The position numbers and the translations under genes are program-made. From JAALKW01 sp963974485 (GTDB taxonomy: Bacteria > Pseudomonadota > Gammaproteobacteria > Legionellales > Legionellaceae), in NCBI GenBank assembly GCA_963974485.1, contig CAXBBS010000003.1:124001-188000 (forward strand): DNA of 64,000 bases, written 5' to 3'. Of this stretch, positions 1 through 8,730 are shown piece by piece. Numbering within the stretch: position 1 is the stretch's first letter; each line of letters opens with the position of its first letter. The notes under the pieces are model-generated. The model ran no database searches. It saw only the letters and a list, made by a program, of their open reading frames with translations, and was not told the DNA's origin.

Positions 1-18
1 TGTAGCCTATAATATAGC

Positions 19-3000
19 CTATATAAAAGCACCATGAATATTTTGTGATAATCGCTTTGAACCATCTAAAATATCATCTACACCAGCATCACGCATGATA
101 TCCCCAAGCAAGCCTTCTTTTAATGCCGCAAGTTGAGCGTCGGTAGGAAGCAAGCCGTAGGTGTACCCATCCAAGTGTTCATGAATTTCACTGTAAGTCA
201 GCCGTGTTTCATGATCTTTCTGACAAAAATAATCATCAACACCCTCTGCATTGGTCATGCTAATTAGGGCTGTATTACCCTCGTAATCAACATAGCAAAG
301 TTGCCTGGGTGCATCGCTTGTCCCAATCAAAAGATAACTGTTTGCGTGTGAAGACTTTAATGCATCTTTATTCGGCAGTAAATCAATCTGGGCCAAGCGG
401 ACCAAGCACGCATGCTCGTTATTGTTCGCATGTAAGGCATACGTTGCAGCAGCGAGTTTAGTATTTTTTGCTTTAACCCAGGGCTCACCAGAAAACCAAT
501 CAGATATTAAATAAACAAATGCCATGAGACCTAAAAAATCCCAATGAAAACTGCCCTCTAGCTTACGGGACGCACTGTATTTTTCGAGCTTTGATGACAA
601 AGCTCCTACATTAATTTTCTGGCTTCGGATACGGTTAGTTCGCGATGTAAATGATGAAAAAATACCATGGTCCGATGTTTGACTGGCACGTATAACATCC
701 GGTCTATTATGCTCAAGCTCTATACTTACCATACGATTAAGCCGGCCTTTGAGAGAAGATAAGACAAGATTAACCGATTGTTCATCATCGCCGCACGCGT
801 GAAGTACGTGGTCCAGTGTCGAGCGCGTAGTAATTAAATCCGGCAACGCATCTTCCAACGCTTCGAGTATACAACGCTTGCTTAGCTTCGCATAACCATC
901 AAGTGAAAACTCGAGGCCCAGGGGCTGCATGAGATCAAACAAATCACCCCCTACATGTTTTATCACCAGGCGTATCTTTTCTTCTGTTAACTCCCTAGGA
1001 TTTCCTAATAGATTACTTAAACCATTGATGTATACAATATACATCAATTCATTATGCTCCTTCGACAAGAGAAAAGCTTCACACCGAGACGGAGTAAGCA
1101 TCTCAAGTACATCATGTAACAGACAACGAGGATTATCTTGCAGATACCACATCATTGTCGTATTTTGTTTAAGAGCGGTTAATATTTCCTGAAAGCGCTC
1201 ATCATTACAGCCTTCAAGCATCGTAATTAACTGCCAATGGGTGCAAATATTATTGGGCGACATGTTTTTAACGCACCTAATAGCAGGCCCACGATAGTGA
1301 TCAGGTAATTGTTCAATATCAGAAGAAGATTTAAATACGTGTGTCACTAACGGTAACAATAACTTAGCATTGCCTGGTACTATCATACGATCGAATATAA
1401 ATTTTATCTCAAAGCTTAATGAAAACATGGCAGGTACTTGATTTTGGATTTTTTCAAGGACAAATGTGAACTGCGTTTCATTTAAATAATAAAGTAATGA
1501 TACGAGTTCATCTTTAGTTGGGATTATTGTTATAAGTTGATCTTCGAGCGCTTCTAGCACGAGGCGGCATGGCCCCTCATTCAAAGGCATCAATATCTTG
1601 GCTAACGTATCATGATCCGAGATAATCATCGTCAATTTATCTGCGAATACTCCAAGTACAACGCGACATTGATCTTCATTTAAAGGCTGAATAATCTCTT
1701 CCAACTTAAAAACTAACTTAAAATGATCTATGTCCATTGTTGTTAGTTTATCTTTCAATTCATCAAGCACGCGACCGCACTGAGCTACACTTAACGTGGA
1801 CAGTACTGCTCCTAGATTCCGACCATTTCTGATCATACGCACAAGCTGACTTTTGAACATATCAAGCACGATGTCACGGTGCTTTTCATTTAAAAAATTG
1901 AGCACTCGCCCTAATTGATAGCTATTAAAGATGATGGTTGTTAGTTGATCTTGATATGCATAAAGCAAGGCTTCTTTTTTGTCGTCAGCATCCAAGAAAC
2001 TCAAGAGTGCATGTAATTCATCTACACCAAGCGTACTCCCAATATTGGTTAATATAGGCTTATAGGCCGCTGGAGGAATCTCCAAGAGCAACCTTGATAG
2101 CGCATCAAAATCCTCATAATTATCTGAAATGTACTGCAGAGGTTCAGAACCATCCGGGTTAGAAGGATCCGACAAAAAAGCGTTGATACTTTCTGGCGGA
2201 AAACTGCAAAACCATCTGAAATCATCAGGTCCTGTGATGTTCAGTGTCATACCTAGCGACCTGAGTATCTCAGGAGATGGGGCGCGAATGTCGATTCCTT
2301 GATAGTGCCCGCTATCCAATGCACGAGCTAAAAGTTCCTGAGTAGATCTTACGTCAGCAACGCATTCATCGTACTCTTTTTCTTTTTCAGCGGCTGACCA
2401 ACCCATGTGTTTCAACGTATCCGTATATGAACGTACGGCGGGCGCTAGCTGTTCTTTCAGCATACCCACACAGGTTGCTATGGTTTCAGTGGCTGCGATG
2501 TTTGTACCTGGGTTACCCAGATATTGCCAAAGTCGATTAAGCGGATCTCTTATCGCTTCAGGCACTTGCTTGAACTCCTCTAGGTCAAGATGCCCGGTCT
2601 GTGCCTCGATAACTTTAAGTATCTCCAATGACGGATTATGCTTGAACGCATCAAAAGCATCCTGCAACACATCCAACATAAGCCGTTGCTCATGATGCCC
2701 ACCTTGGGTTTGAATCGCAGTATAAATTGCTTCAGGAATATTATCCGGTGATTGTAAAATCTCAGCATCATAGTCGAGCACCCAATCTTCATGCTCACTT
2801 TTTTTAGGCAAAATAATAGAACCCGCATCGATCATTGTCTGAAAATCCCAACGACCATCGGTTTGTTGACCATAGACGTGGTATGTTCCTGGCTCTTCAG
2901 TCGGTATACGAATTAATGTTGGGTGTTCATGACTTAAGGTTGCTCGAAGCTCAGGACTATCTTCAAACGCCTCCCGCGCCATGACGGTGATGGGATACCG

Positions 3001-4530
3001 TGCCGGTGTTTTTCCGTCACACAAAGGTTCTCGTGTTTCTCCGTCAGTTTGTCTGTAAGTCTCTCGGTCTGGTTCTTCTAATGCTCGCAAGCGGCCATCA
3101 TCATCGTAACGTGACAAAAAATGCAACCCCGCATCAGGGCCGGACTGAACCAAGATATAACCCATCTCAAACTCAGCACCTAAAGCCTCTCTCAACGACG
3201 GCAGTTTATCTTCACTGACATGGAAGCCTATCGGATGTAGCCGGCGGTAATACTTGATAAAATTAGGTGCGACAGTATACACCGCTTCACCCACATCGGT
3301 CTCACGTCCTATGCCTTCATCAGCATCATTGGTTCTAAGCACAGAAACTAAATGATTCAGCTGCCCCAATAGCGTTGCATCATCATGTGCTGCCAAATCC
3401 AAACGCTGGTAACTATTTCGGAGTGCCTGAGTCTCACCTGAATGTTGAAACAAGCGCTCAAAATCTTTCATCGACACATACGGATGTGTTCTGTCTTGAT
3501 CGGTATTCGTATCAAAAAAAGGGTTGATAAAACCATGCTCGCTTATCAATACACTGGACTGTTCATGCAATACTGCAGTCTTATCTAAGAGCAAGCGAAC
3601 AGGCAACAAATAATGCCCATCTTCATCAAGTATGTGTGTTTTTAATAGATTAAATAACGATTGCTTATCTAAACTTGGAATATGCGCTTCATATTGGCTT
3701 TGGATATAAACATCAGGCATCAGGTATGAGACTGCTGGCTCTCCATCAAAGGCCTCGAGTTTTTCGGCGATGCTAACCAAAAGCTGAGTGACTGGATGCT
3801 CCGATAAACCTGTATACGATAACGGTGTCGCTTTAATCACCTGCCAGTGCTGAGCCAAGTACGCAATTAATGCCTGCTTAAAGGCAACATAATCCTCGGG
3901 ATATTCACTGATAATTGCTTGCAGCTCAGCCTGAACTTTATTGATATAAGACGCGTGACATTGCTTTTGAAATGCTTGCGTTTTAGCAAAGACAGGATCT
4001 TCTTCTGCTCCTAATAGCTGTTCACGATAAACAGCATCGGCTTCTCGAACGAGCTTTGACTCCAACTCAAGATCACTTAATAAATCCGATGGTCGTTTTT
4101 CATGCTCACGCGCTTGAAGCGCTGCTTTATGTTCGATTTTTTTATACTGATAAGAACCCGCTTCTTGCATAGCCTGATAGACAGCTTGATTAAACGCGCC
4201 ATCAATAAAGCGTTTTTTAGGCAAGATATCTTCTCGAGAAAACCGCTTATCTAAATCTACACCGGATATTTTTTTTGCGACAGGTGCGGTTTTCAAGCTT
4301 GGATTGTAATCTAAACGATATAAGAAACCTGATTCAGAAATCGCTAACCAAAATGCCCGTTTGGACGTACCATCGTAATCATAAGCGGGATAAATACTAG
4401 GCCTTTGACACGTAACGGGCTGGCCACCAACCCGCATGGCCGCAAGCATGCCATCATCATTTGAAGATACATCAACATATCCCCAAACATCAGGTGCATA
4501 TTCAAGGAAATAGTTGTAGATAACAGGCAT
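19..4530 (-). CDS. Very large helical-repeat protein, candidate effector
   Basis: A protein of about 1,500 residues that I do not recognise as a known enzyme. No signal peptide or clear membrane segment is seen. Residues about 830-1050 (nt about 2060-1440) hold five or six imperfect units of about 35 residues with the pattern LxxLNExQCRxVLxxLxDxLxTII; one more unit is visible near residue 1290. Such alpha-helical 'VLE-LKDKL' repeats are familiar from large Legionellales proteins. The long N-terminal part contains a charged, probably coiled-coil stretch (about residues 140-230). ATG at 4530 was chosen; an in-frame GTG at 4578 has its AGAGG only 2 nt away, which is too close. Gene is 36 nt after the tehB operon, separated by a strong hairpin. 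A translocated effector is an inference from size, repeats and genome type. Confidence 0.75.
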   Translation of the reverse strand: MPVIYNYFLEYAPDVWGYVDVSSNDDGMLAAMRVGGQPVTCQRPSIYPAYDYDGTSKRAFWLAISESGFLYRLDYNPSLKTAPVAKKISGVDLDKRFSREDILPKKRFIDGAFNQAVYQAMQEAGSYQYKKIEHKAALQAREHEKRPSDLLSDLELESKLVREADAVYREQLLGAEEDPVFAKTQAFQKQCHASYINKVQAELQAIISEYPEDYVAFKQALIAYLAQHWQVIKATPLSYTGLSEHPVTQLLVSIAEKLEAFDGEPAVSYLMPDVYIQSQYEAHIPSLDKQSLFNLLKTHILDEDGHYLLPVRLLLDKTAVLHEQSSVLISEHGFINPFFDTNTDQDRTHPYVSMKDFERLFQHSGETQALRNSYQRLDLAAHDDATLLGQLNHLVSVLRTNDADEGIGRETDVGEAVYTVAPNFIKYYRRLHPIGFHVSEDKLPSLREALGAEFEMGYILVQSGPDAGLHFLSRYDDDGRLRALEEPDRETYRQTDGETREPLCDGKTPARYPITVMAREAFEDSPELRATLSHEHPTLIRIPTEEPGTYHVYGQQTDGRWDFQTMIDAGSIILPKKSEHEDWVLDYDAEILQSPDNIPEAIYTAIQTQGGHHEQRLMLDVLQDAFDAFKHNPSLEILKVIEAQTGHLDLEEFKQVPEAIRDPLNRLWQYLGNPGTNIAATETIATCVGMLKEQLAPAVRSYTDTLKHMGWSAAEKEKEYDECVADVRSTQELLARALDSGHYQGIDIRAPSPEILRSLGMTLNITGPDDFRWFCSFPPESINAFLSDPSNPDGSEPLQYISDNYEDFDALSRLLLEIPPAAYKPILTNIGSTLGVDELHALLSFLDADDKKEALLYAYQDQLTTIIFNSYQLGRVLNFLNEKHRDIVLDMFKSQLVRMIRNGRNLGAVLSTLSVAQCGRVLDELKDKLTTMDIDHFKLVFKLEEIIQPLNEDQCRVVLGVFADKLTMIISDHDTLAKILMPLNEGPCRLVLEALEDQLITIIPTKDELVSLLYYLNETQFTFVLEKIQNQVPAMFSLSFEIKFIFDRMIVPGNAKLLLPLVTHVFKSSSDIEQLPDHYRGPAIRCVKNMSPNNICTHWQLITMLEGCNDERFQEILTALKQNTTMMWYLQDNPRCLLHDVLEMLTPSRCEAFLLSKEHNELMYIVYINGLSNLLGNPRELTEEKIRLVIKHVGGDLFDLMQPLGLEFSLDGYAKLSKRCILEALEDALPDLITTRSTLDHVLHACGDDEQSVNLVLSSLKGRLNRMVSIELEHNRPDVIRASQTSDHGIFSSFTSRTNRIRSQKINVGALSSKLEKYSASRKLEGSFHWDFLGLMAFVYLISDWFSGEPWVKAKNTKLAAATYALHANNNEHACLVRLAQIDLLPNKDALKSSHANSYLLIGTSDAPRQLCYVDYEGNTALISMTNAEGVDDYFCQKDHETRLTYSEIHEHLDGYTYGLLPTDAQLAALKEGLLGDIMRDAGVDDILDGSKRLSQNIHGAFI

Positions 4531-4590
4531 ACAGCACTCAAGTCTAAAAATTGATGGCGTTACTGTAGCATAAAACACAACCTCTATGTG

Positions 4591-4623
4591 AATAGATAAG
4601 GCATGTAAGCTGCCTTATCTATT
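4591..4623. terminator. 13-bp perfect stem-loop between tehB and the giant gene
   Basis: Arms AATAGATAAGGCA (4591-4603) and its exact complement (4611-4623) enclose a 7-nt loop. On the plus strand the stem is followed within 2 nt by seven T residues, the form of an intrinsic terminator; on the minus strand, the direction of both flanking genes, the tail is weak. The right arm overlaps the tehB stop codon. Confidence 0.6.
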
Positions 4624-5523
4624 ATTTTTTTGAGCAAGCAACAAGGCAAACATGCCTTGCTTGGGTTTACCGGTTTCATCCAACTTATGCAATTGTCCAG
4701 GTTTTTCTCTGTATTCAAGAATCGACCAACCGCTGTCTTGATAAAATTGATAAAGTTCGTTGGGTTCTGCCAAATAAGTAAAACTCTCTGGATATGAATA
4801 AATTTCTGACTTAATCGGAAAAACAAGGCAATGCATACCGTTCATCACCGTTTGATTTTGTAATTGCGTGAGTAAGGGGTGGATACTCGCTTTATTCAAA
4901 AACTGCAATGCAACCGTGGAGTATACAAAATCAAACGTATCATCAAAATCTGGAATCAGTTGATTCAAGTCATGAACCTGTAATTTTATATTGGATAATG
5001 CTTCTTTTTCTGCAATTTCACGAGTCTTATTAATGGCGTTTTGATTAATATCAATACCCGTTGTTAGATGCCCCAGCATGGAAAAATACAACGGGTTACG
5101 CCCTGAGCCGCAACCAACATCAAGCATGGTTATTTTTTCATAAGTGCTTAAGTAGGTTTGATAAACATAGTTTAAATCATGATGGACTGAAGATAATTTA
5201 TATTTTTTCTCAAAATACCGATGCGGCTTACAATAAAACTGAAGTGTGGCATTAAACTCACCACTTTTTGGTTCGATTTTATGCCATGACGCAGGCGGTA
5301 TCAGCAATGTTGCATGCTTTGAATTCATGAGCTGGCGGGATAGCTCGTGACCTTCCCCGTTTAAAAAAATAAAATCAATCTCACCCTCATGCAATTCTAA
5401 ACAACCCCAAGTACCCTCTTTTGTACTATGTTTATCTAAAAAAAACTGAAGCTTATTTTCGCTGTTTAATTCTATTTTTTTATAGGGTCGCAATGTTTTG
5501 ATTAAAGCTTTAAATTCTTTCAT
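4615..5523 (-). CDS. tehB: TehB-like SAM-dependent methyltransferase with DUF1971 N-terminal domain
   Basis: 302 residues. Residues about 15-100 resemble the cupin-like DUF1971 domain that precedes the methyltransferase in longer TehB proteins (Haemophilus type); residues about 105-300 are a class I SAM methyltransferase with the SAM-binding glycine motif LDVGCGSGRN at 134-143 and the acidic residue GIDIN that ends strand 2. In the family, TehB methylates tellurite and related oxyanions with SAM in the cytoplasm; the physiological substrate is not clear. Start ATG overlaps the stop of the upstream Nudix gene by 4 nt (ATGA), so translation is probably coupled. Last gene of a three-gene operon; no tehA transporter gene is nearby. 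Confidence 0.88.
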   Translation of the reverse strand: MKEFKALIKTLRPYKKIELNSENKLQFFLDKHSTKEGTWGCLELHEGEIDFIFLNGEGHELSRQLMNSKHATLLIPPASWHKIEPKSGEFNATLQFYCKPHRYFEKKYKLSSVHHDLNYVYQTYLSTYEKITMLDVGCGSGRNPLYFSMLGHLTTGIDINQNAINKTREIAEKEALSNIKLQVHDLNQLIPDFDDTFDFVYSTVALQFLNKASIHPLLTQLQNQTVMNGMHCLVFPIKSEIYSYPESFTYLAEPNELYQFYQDSGWSILEYREKPGQLHKLDETGKPKQGMFALLLAQKNNR

Positions 5524-6485
5524 AAATTTTCCATGGTATTTTTTAATGCAGGACGTTCAAGGCCAGGGTCTTCATAAGACTGGCCTGGATCTTGCCTCAT
5601 ATCTAATGCATTATCGGTCATTTCTGCAATTGCATATGCTAAATTTCGTGCTGTTTTATCATAAAGTTTAAGCGGTAGTATTTCTTCGTTCAAGCGTGCC
5701 GTACCACCCGTGATTTGACCAGACTTATCATATATAAATTCAATGTCACGTATATTAACCCAACAACTGGCGGTGATACCTTCATTAAGCGCAGGTGTTA
5801 ATCTAGGTTTTTGCTCTTGTGGCTTTAAAACATCCAAAAAAGCATAACGAAAATACCAATAAGCTCCTTCATTGAGTGACTCAATATTAACCAACGTTCC
5901 TTTTTTGTTTTTTGGACTAAACCCAGTTTCCTCATGTAGCTCACGCAGTGCATTGTCTTCAGCCGTTTTATCCACGAGCCCAGTATCATCTGTTTTTTCA
6001 AGAAGCAATTGATGTGCTAAATTTTGAATTTCTTCATGCGTTAATAATTTTCTTTTTTCTCCCAACCTTCCCATTGCACCAATCAGTTTTTGTGTATGCC
6101 CAAGCCCTTCTTGACGTGCATTATAAAAACCACATGGCATATCGGCCATATACATCGACGTTCCTGTTGCATCACGTCGTTTTTGTTTGTTAATTAACAC
6201 AAAATAATCATCACCGTGCTTAATGAAAGCATAAACGATGCTTCCGGTTAAAGCAGGCTTAAAATGACTAATAAAAATTGAGGGTATACCTTTTTCATTA
6301 CTCATTACTTCTCGAGGGCGCCAACCTTCTTTAAGTAATTCTTTAGATAAATACGCCGCACACGTTTGAGTGTTTAAGCGAAGATTAGAAGGCTCTTCTG
6401 GCCGAGGTGTAAATAACCGATGCGCTGCTGCACCGGCTAAAAAACTGACCGTCGAGATTGAAGCTTTACTTTTAAAACCTGACAT
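5520..6485 (-). CDS. Nudix-fold hydrolase, substrate unknown
   Basis: 321 residues. The core of the Nudix motif, RELHEETG, is at 181-188, with acidic residues in the places that bind metal; the glycine/glutamate part before it does not fit the standard spacing (Gx5Ex7) well, so the motif is divergent or carries an insertion. The flanks fit a Nudix fold (a hydrophobic strand VLINKQKR before the box, aromatic strands after). The N-terminus (residues 8-24) has a short hydrophobic stretch but not a convincing signal peptide. Nudix enzymes hydrolyse nucleoside diphosphates linked to another group. A GAGAA Shine-Dalgarno lies 6 nt before the ATG. It sits between the DUF6194 gene (10-nt gap) and tehB (4-nt overlap). 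Confidence 0.75.
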   Translation of the reverse strand: MSGFKSKASISTVSFLAGAAAHRLFTPRPEEPSNLRLNTQTCAAYLSKELLKEGWRPREVMSNEKGIPSIFISHFKPALTGSIVYAFIKHGDDYFVLINKQKRRDATGTSMYMADMPCGFYNARQEGLGHTQKLIGAMGRLGEKRKLLTHEEIQNLAHQLLLEKTDDTGLVDKTAEDNALRELHEETGFSPKNKKGTLVNIESLNEGAYWYFRYAFLDVLKPQEQKPRLTPALNEGITASCWVNIRDIEFIYDKSGQITGGTARLNEEILPLKLYDKTARNLAYAIAEMTDNALDMRQDPGQSYEDPGLERPALKNTMENL

Positions 6486-6495
6486 AATTTTCTCT

Positions 6496-6960
6496 TTATT
6501 TTAACGCTTTAATTTTTTTATCCATCGTCATCACAGCCGCTTGATAAGCCTCTTCAAATAAGCCTTGAGATTCCATCCAATCAATTGTTTCACGTGTTGG
6601 ATTCACGGCACACACCCATGTCATCCACCCATAGATAGGATGAGGCATGACGGTATCTAACGCAGAAAAATTGTAGTTTCCGTCGATCACTTCACCTGCC
6701 GCCGGCCTCTTCGGAATATTTTCAAATAAAGATATAAACGTTGCTTTTGATATCTTGAGATTCAAACGATATTTGCCATCAGCATTCAAATCACTTGAGG
6801 CATCATTTTTACCATCTTTTTCTTTGAACGTAAGTACATAAGCACCTTTAGAAAATTTATTTCCTGGATTATAAAATAACCCGCGCTCACCCCAATTATG
6901 ATTTTCACTTAGCATGGTATATTTAAATTGAATACGCTGGATTAATTCATCAATCGTCAT
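6496..6960 (-). CDS. DUF6194 family protein
   Basis: About 154 residues. The layout matches what I remember of the DUF6194 family: an N-terminal MTIDELI helix, a central YRLN strand followed by an F-x-x-LF helix, and a C-terminal LDTVMPHPIYGWMTWVCAVNP segment (quoted in part). Function is unknown; the family is usually a single cytoplasmic domain of this size. The start at 6960 was preferred to the ATG at 6978 because the promoter at 6981-7009 would put the transcript start at or after that upstream ATG. First gene of the DUF6194-Nudix-tehB operon. Confidence 0.8.
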   Translation of the reverse strand: MTIDELIQRIQFKYTMLSENHNWGERGLFYNPGNKFSKGAYVLTFKEKDGKNDASSDLNADGKYRLNLKISKATFISLFENIPKRPAAGEVIDGNYNFSALDTVMPHPIYGWMTWVCAVNPTRETIDWMESQGLFEEAYQAAVMTMDKKIKALK

Positions 6961-6980
6961 AACTACTTTCTTTCTCATGG

Positions 6981-7009
6981 ATTATAATAAAATAGAATTA
7001 CCATGTCAT
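6981..7009 (-). promoter_or_regulatory. Sigma-70 promoter of the DUF6194-Nudix-tehB operon
   Basis: Reading the minus strand: -35 ATGACA (7009-7004), a 17-bp spacer, and a perfect -10 TATAAT (6986-6981). The transcript would begin near 6974, 14 nt before the chosen DUF6194 ATG at 6960. Confidence 0.7.
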
Positions 7010-7095
7010 ATTGTTGCACGTTTCTAAACGCGCATGTCGCATGATAGTTTTATGAGGCATACTATACCTAACACCTAATGATAAGAAGAAATTTC

Positions 7096-7437
7096 ATGAA
7101 AAACCTGACTATTTATCATAATCCACGATGCTCTAAGTCACGACAAGCGTTAGAACTGCTTAAAAACCAAGGGCTTGAACCCAACGTTGTTGAATATCTT
7201 AAAGAGCCGTTGAATTACGAGCAATTAACCGCACTTCGCGCTCATATCGCATTAAAAGATTTAGTGCGAACCAATGAAAAATGCTTCAAAGAGCTTGCCC
7301 TATCGCTTGATGATGAAGTGCGAGTGTTAAACGCTATGACTCATGAGCCTAAATTAATGCAGCGGCCTATTGTTGTATACAGAAATAAAGCCGCCGTAGG
7401 CCGTTCCCCCCAAAATATTTTAGATATTTTGAGCTGA
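7096..7437 (+). CDS. arsC: ArsC-family (glutaredoxin-like) arsenate reductase
   Basis: 113 residues from the ATG at 7096. It has the ArsC thioredoxin-fold pattern: active-site Cys12 in HNPRCSKSR, and the three family arginines in DLVRTNE, LMQRPIVV and VGRSPQ. In the family the Cys attacks arsenate and is recycled by glutathione/glutaredoxin. No ars operon (arsR, arsB, acr3) is nearby, so it may be a housekeeping YfgD-type member rather than a dedicated resistance gene. An ATG 18 nt upstream (7078) is possible, but the alignment starts at MKNLTIYHNPRC and AAGAAG precedes it. Transcribed divergently from the DUF6194 operon. Confidence 0.9.
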   Translation: MKNLTIYHNPRCSKSRQALELLKNQGLEPNVVEYLKEPLNYEQLTALRAHIALKDLVRTNEKCFKELALSLDDEVRVLNAMTHEPKLMQRPIVVYRNKAAVGRSPQNILDILS

Positions 7438-7501
7438 AACAGCAAAACCCCATAAATATCCTATACTAAAACTACACACTTCGTTTATAGGTGATATAGA
7501 T

Positions 7502-7984
7502 ATGGGAATTTTATATATTGAAGGGAAGTGCGAATTCAACCCTAACGACTCTAAAAAAACTCAAAATGGTCTTGATGATGTACAATATGGGTTTGAAAAA
7601 GCATTTGGGGGGAACGTCTCATTCGAAACACTGACCGTCGACGCTCCAAACAATCAAAAAAATACAAAAATCTTCTGTATGCAAATTAATATTCACGGAC
7701 TTACGGATATGGATAATCCACGTCTAAGAACAGAAGTAGGAAGATTGCTCACACATTTACAAAAACATAACGACCCTTTATCAAACATTAAATTACTTGA
7801 AACAGACGCTAATTTAGAGGCTCTCTTCGCAGATAAAAACCCCAAGCAGGGGCCTTCAATAAAAGAACAACTCAAAGAAATAAAAGCCCCCTCTCCAAAG
7901 ACAGTTGCTGATGGCATCTCGATTGTTTCCAATAGTGACGACGAAGACGAAGAAAAAGAAGAAAGCCAGAATCTTAATCCTTAG
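7502..7984 (+). CDS. Orphan protein with acidic C-terminus
   Basis: 160 residues, unrecognised. A predicted alpha/beta N-terminal part (about 1-100) is followed by a proline/lysine-rich linker and a strongly acidic tail (SNSDDEDEEKEE) that ends in NLNP. AGGTGA lies 7 nt before the ATG, so the start is well supported. An acidic 'E-block' close to the C-terminus is a known feature of many Dot/Icm substrates; here that is only suggestive. It is convergent with the gene at 7999. Confidence 0.65.
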   Translation: MGILYIEGKCEFNPNDSKKTQNGLDDVQYGFEKAFGGNVSFETLTVDAPNNQKNTKIFCMQINIHGLTDMDNPRLRTEVGRLLTHLQKHNDPLSNIKLLETDANLEALFADKNPKQGPSIKEQLKEIKAPSPKTVADGISIVSNSDDEDEEKEESQNLNP

Positions 7985-7998
7985 ATACTATTTAGCCT

Positions 7999-8730
7999 CT
8001 ATATTTTTACAACAACATCAGCTTGACGACTCAGTTTTAAAGCAGGTTCTTCTGAGTCGTCCATAAAACATGGCCCCGAAAAAAATTCAAAAATATTTCG
8101 TTTTTTCCCTACTTGAACATCAAGCGGTGGTGGCGCGTCCATAGGGAAATCATGCTCAAATCGAGCGGCGAGCACACTAAAATCATCCCGCTTTAGGATG
8201 ACCTCAGCTCTTAATTCAGCACTTTTTTCTAAAATACTGGGTGTAAGATTAATACGTTGAGCAGGATACAATGCTTCGTAATGGTCTCCAAATACTTCAA
8301 GCGCTTCGTCATCAGATAAAGATTTTAACAATTCATAGGTTAATGGTTTACGCTCAAACGTAAATTTATTCAGATATCGGTGCACGGTATGATCACGTAC
8401 CCCGAGTAATGAAGCAAGATTTCGTACATTTTCTGTTTGACGCGATAAATAATGGATATGTGCAGCATTATACTGATTGATATTAATATCAGGTGAACGT
8501 ATTTTTTTTGCATACGCCTTACCCCAAATTTCACGGGCATCTTCGACTGAAAGTGCTTTTAAAACCTCAATACTCAATGGCTCGCCATTTAATAAATATT
8601 TTCCAAGGTTGCTTGTTAAAATTGAGCAGTCTGCAAGCTTAAGTTTTTGAGCTGCTGCACTAACGCAACGCGTATTACAAACAACTTGATGAATATGTGC
8701 AACGGTGTATTTTGAAAGATTTGACTTCAT
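7999..8730 (-). CDS. Protein with two tandem 70-residue HTH-like modules
   Basis: 243 residues, family not recognised. The first 155 residues are an internal duplication: module 1 (about 8-76) and module 2 (about 87-155) share the frame Y-x-x-AHIH, a helix, an LASLLGV/AAQKLKL-like helix, a turn, LxKYLLN/RYLNKF, then PLxxELLKxLSxxEAxExxG. The helix-turn-helix-like centre suggests DNA or protein binding. The C-terminal 85 residues look less ordered and contain a proline run. The ATG directly follows the stop of the 624-residue gene (TAA-ATG), so the two are probably co-translated. Confidence 0.7.
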   Translation of the reverse strand: MKSNLSKYTVAHIHQVVCNTRCVSAAAQKLKLADCSILTSNLGKYLLNGEPLSIEVLKALSVEDAREIWGKAYAKKIRSPDININQYNAAHIHYLSRQTENVRNLASLLGVRDHTVHRYLNKFTFERKPLTYELLKSLSDDEALEVFGDHYEALYPAQRINLTPSILEKSAELRAEVILKRDDFSVLAARFEHDFPMDAPPPLDVQVGKKRNIFEFFSGPCFMDDSEEPALKLSRQADVVVKI

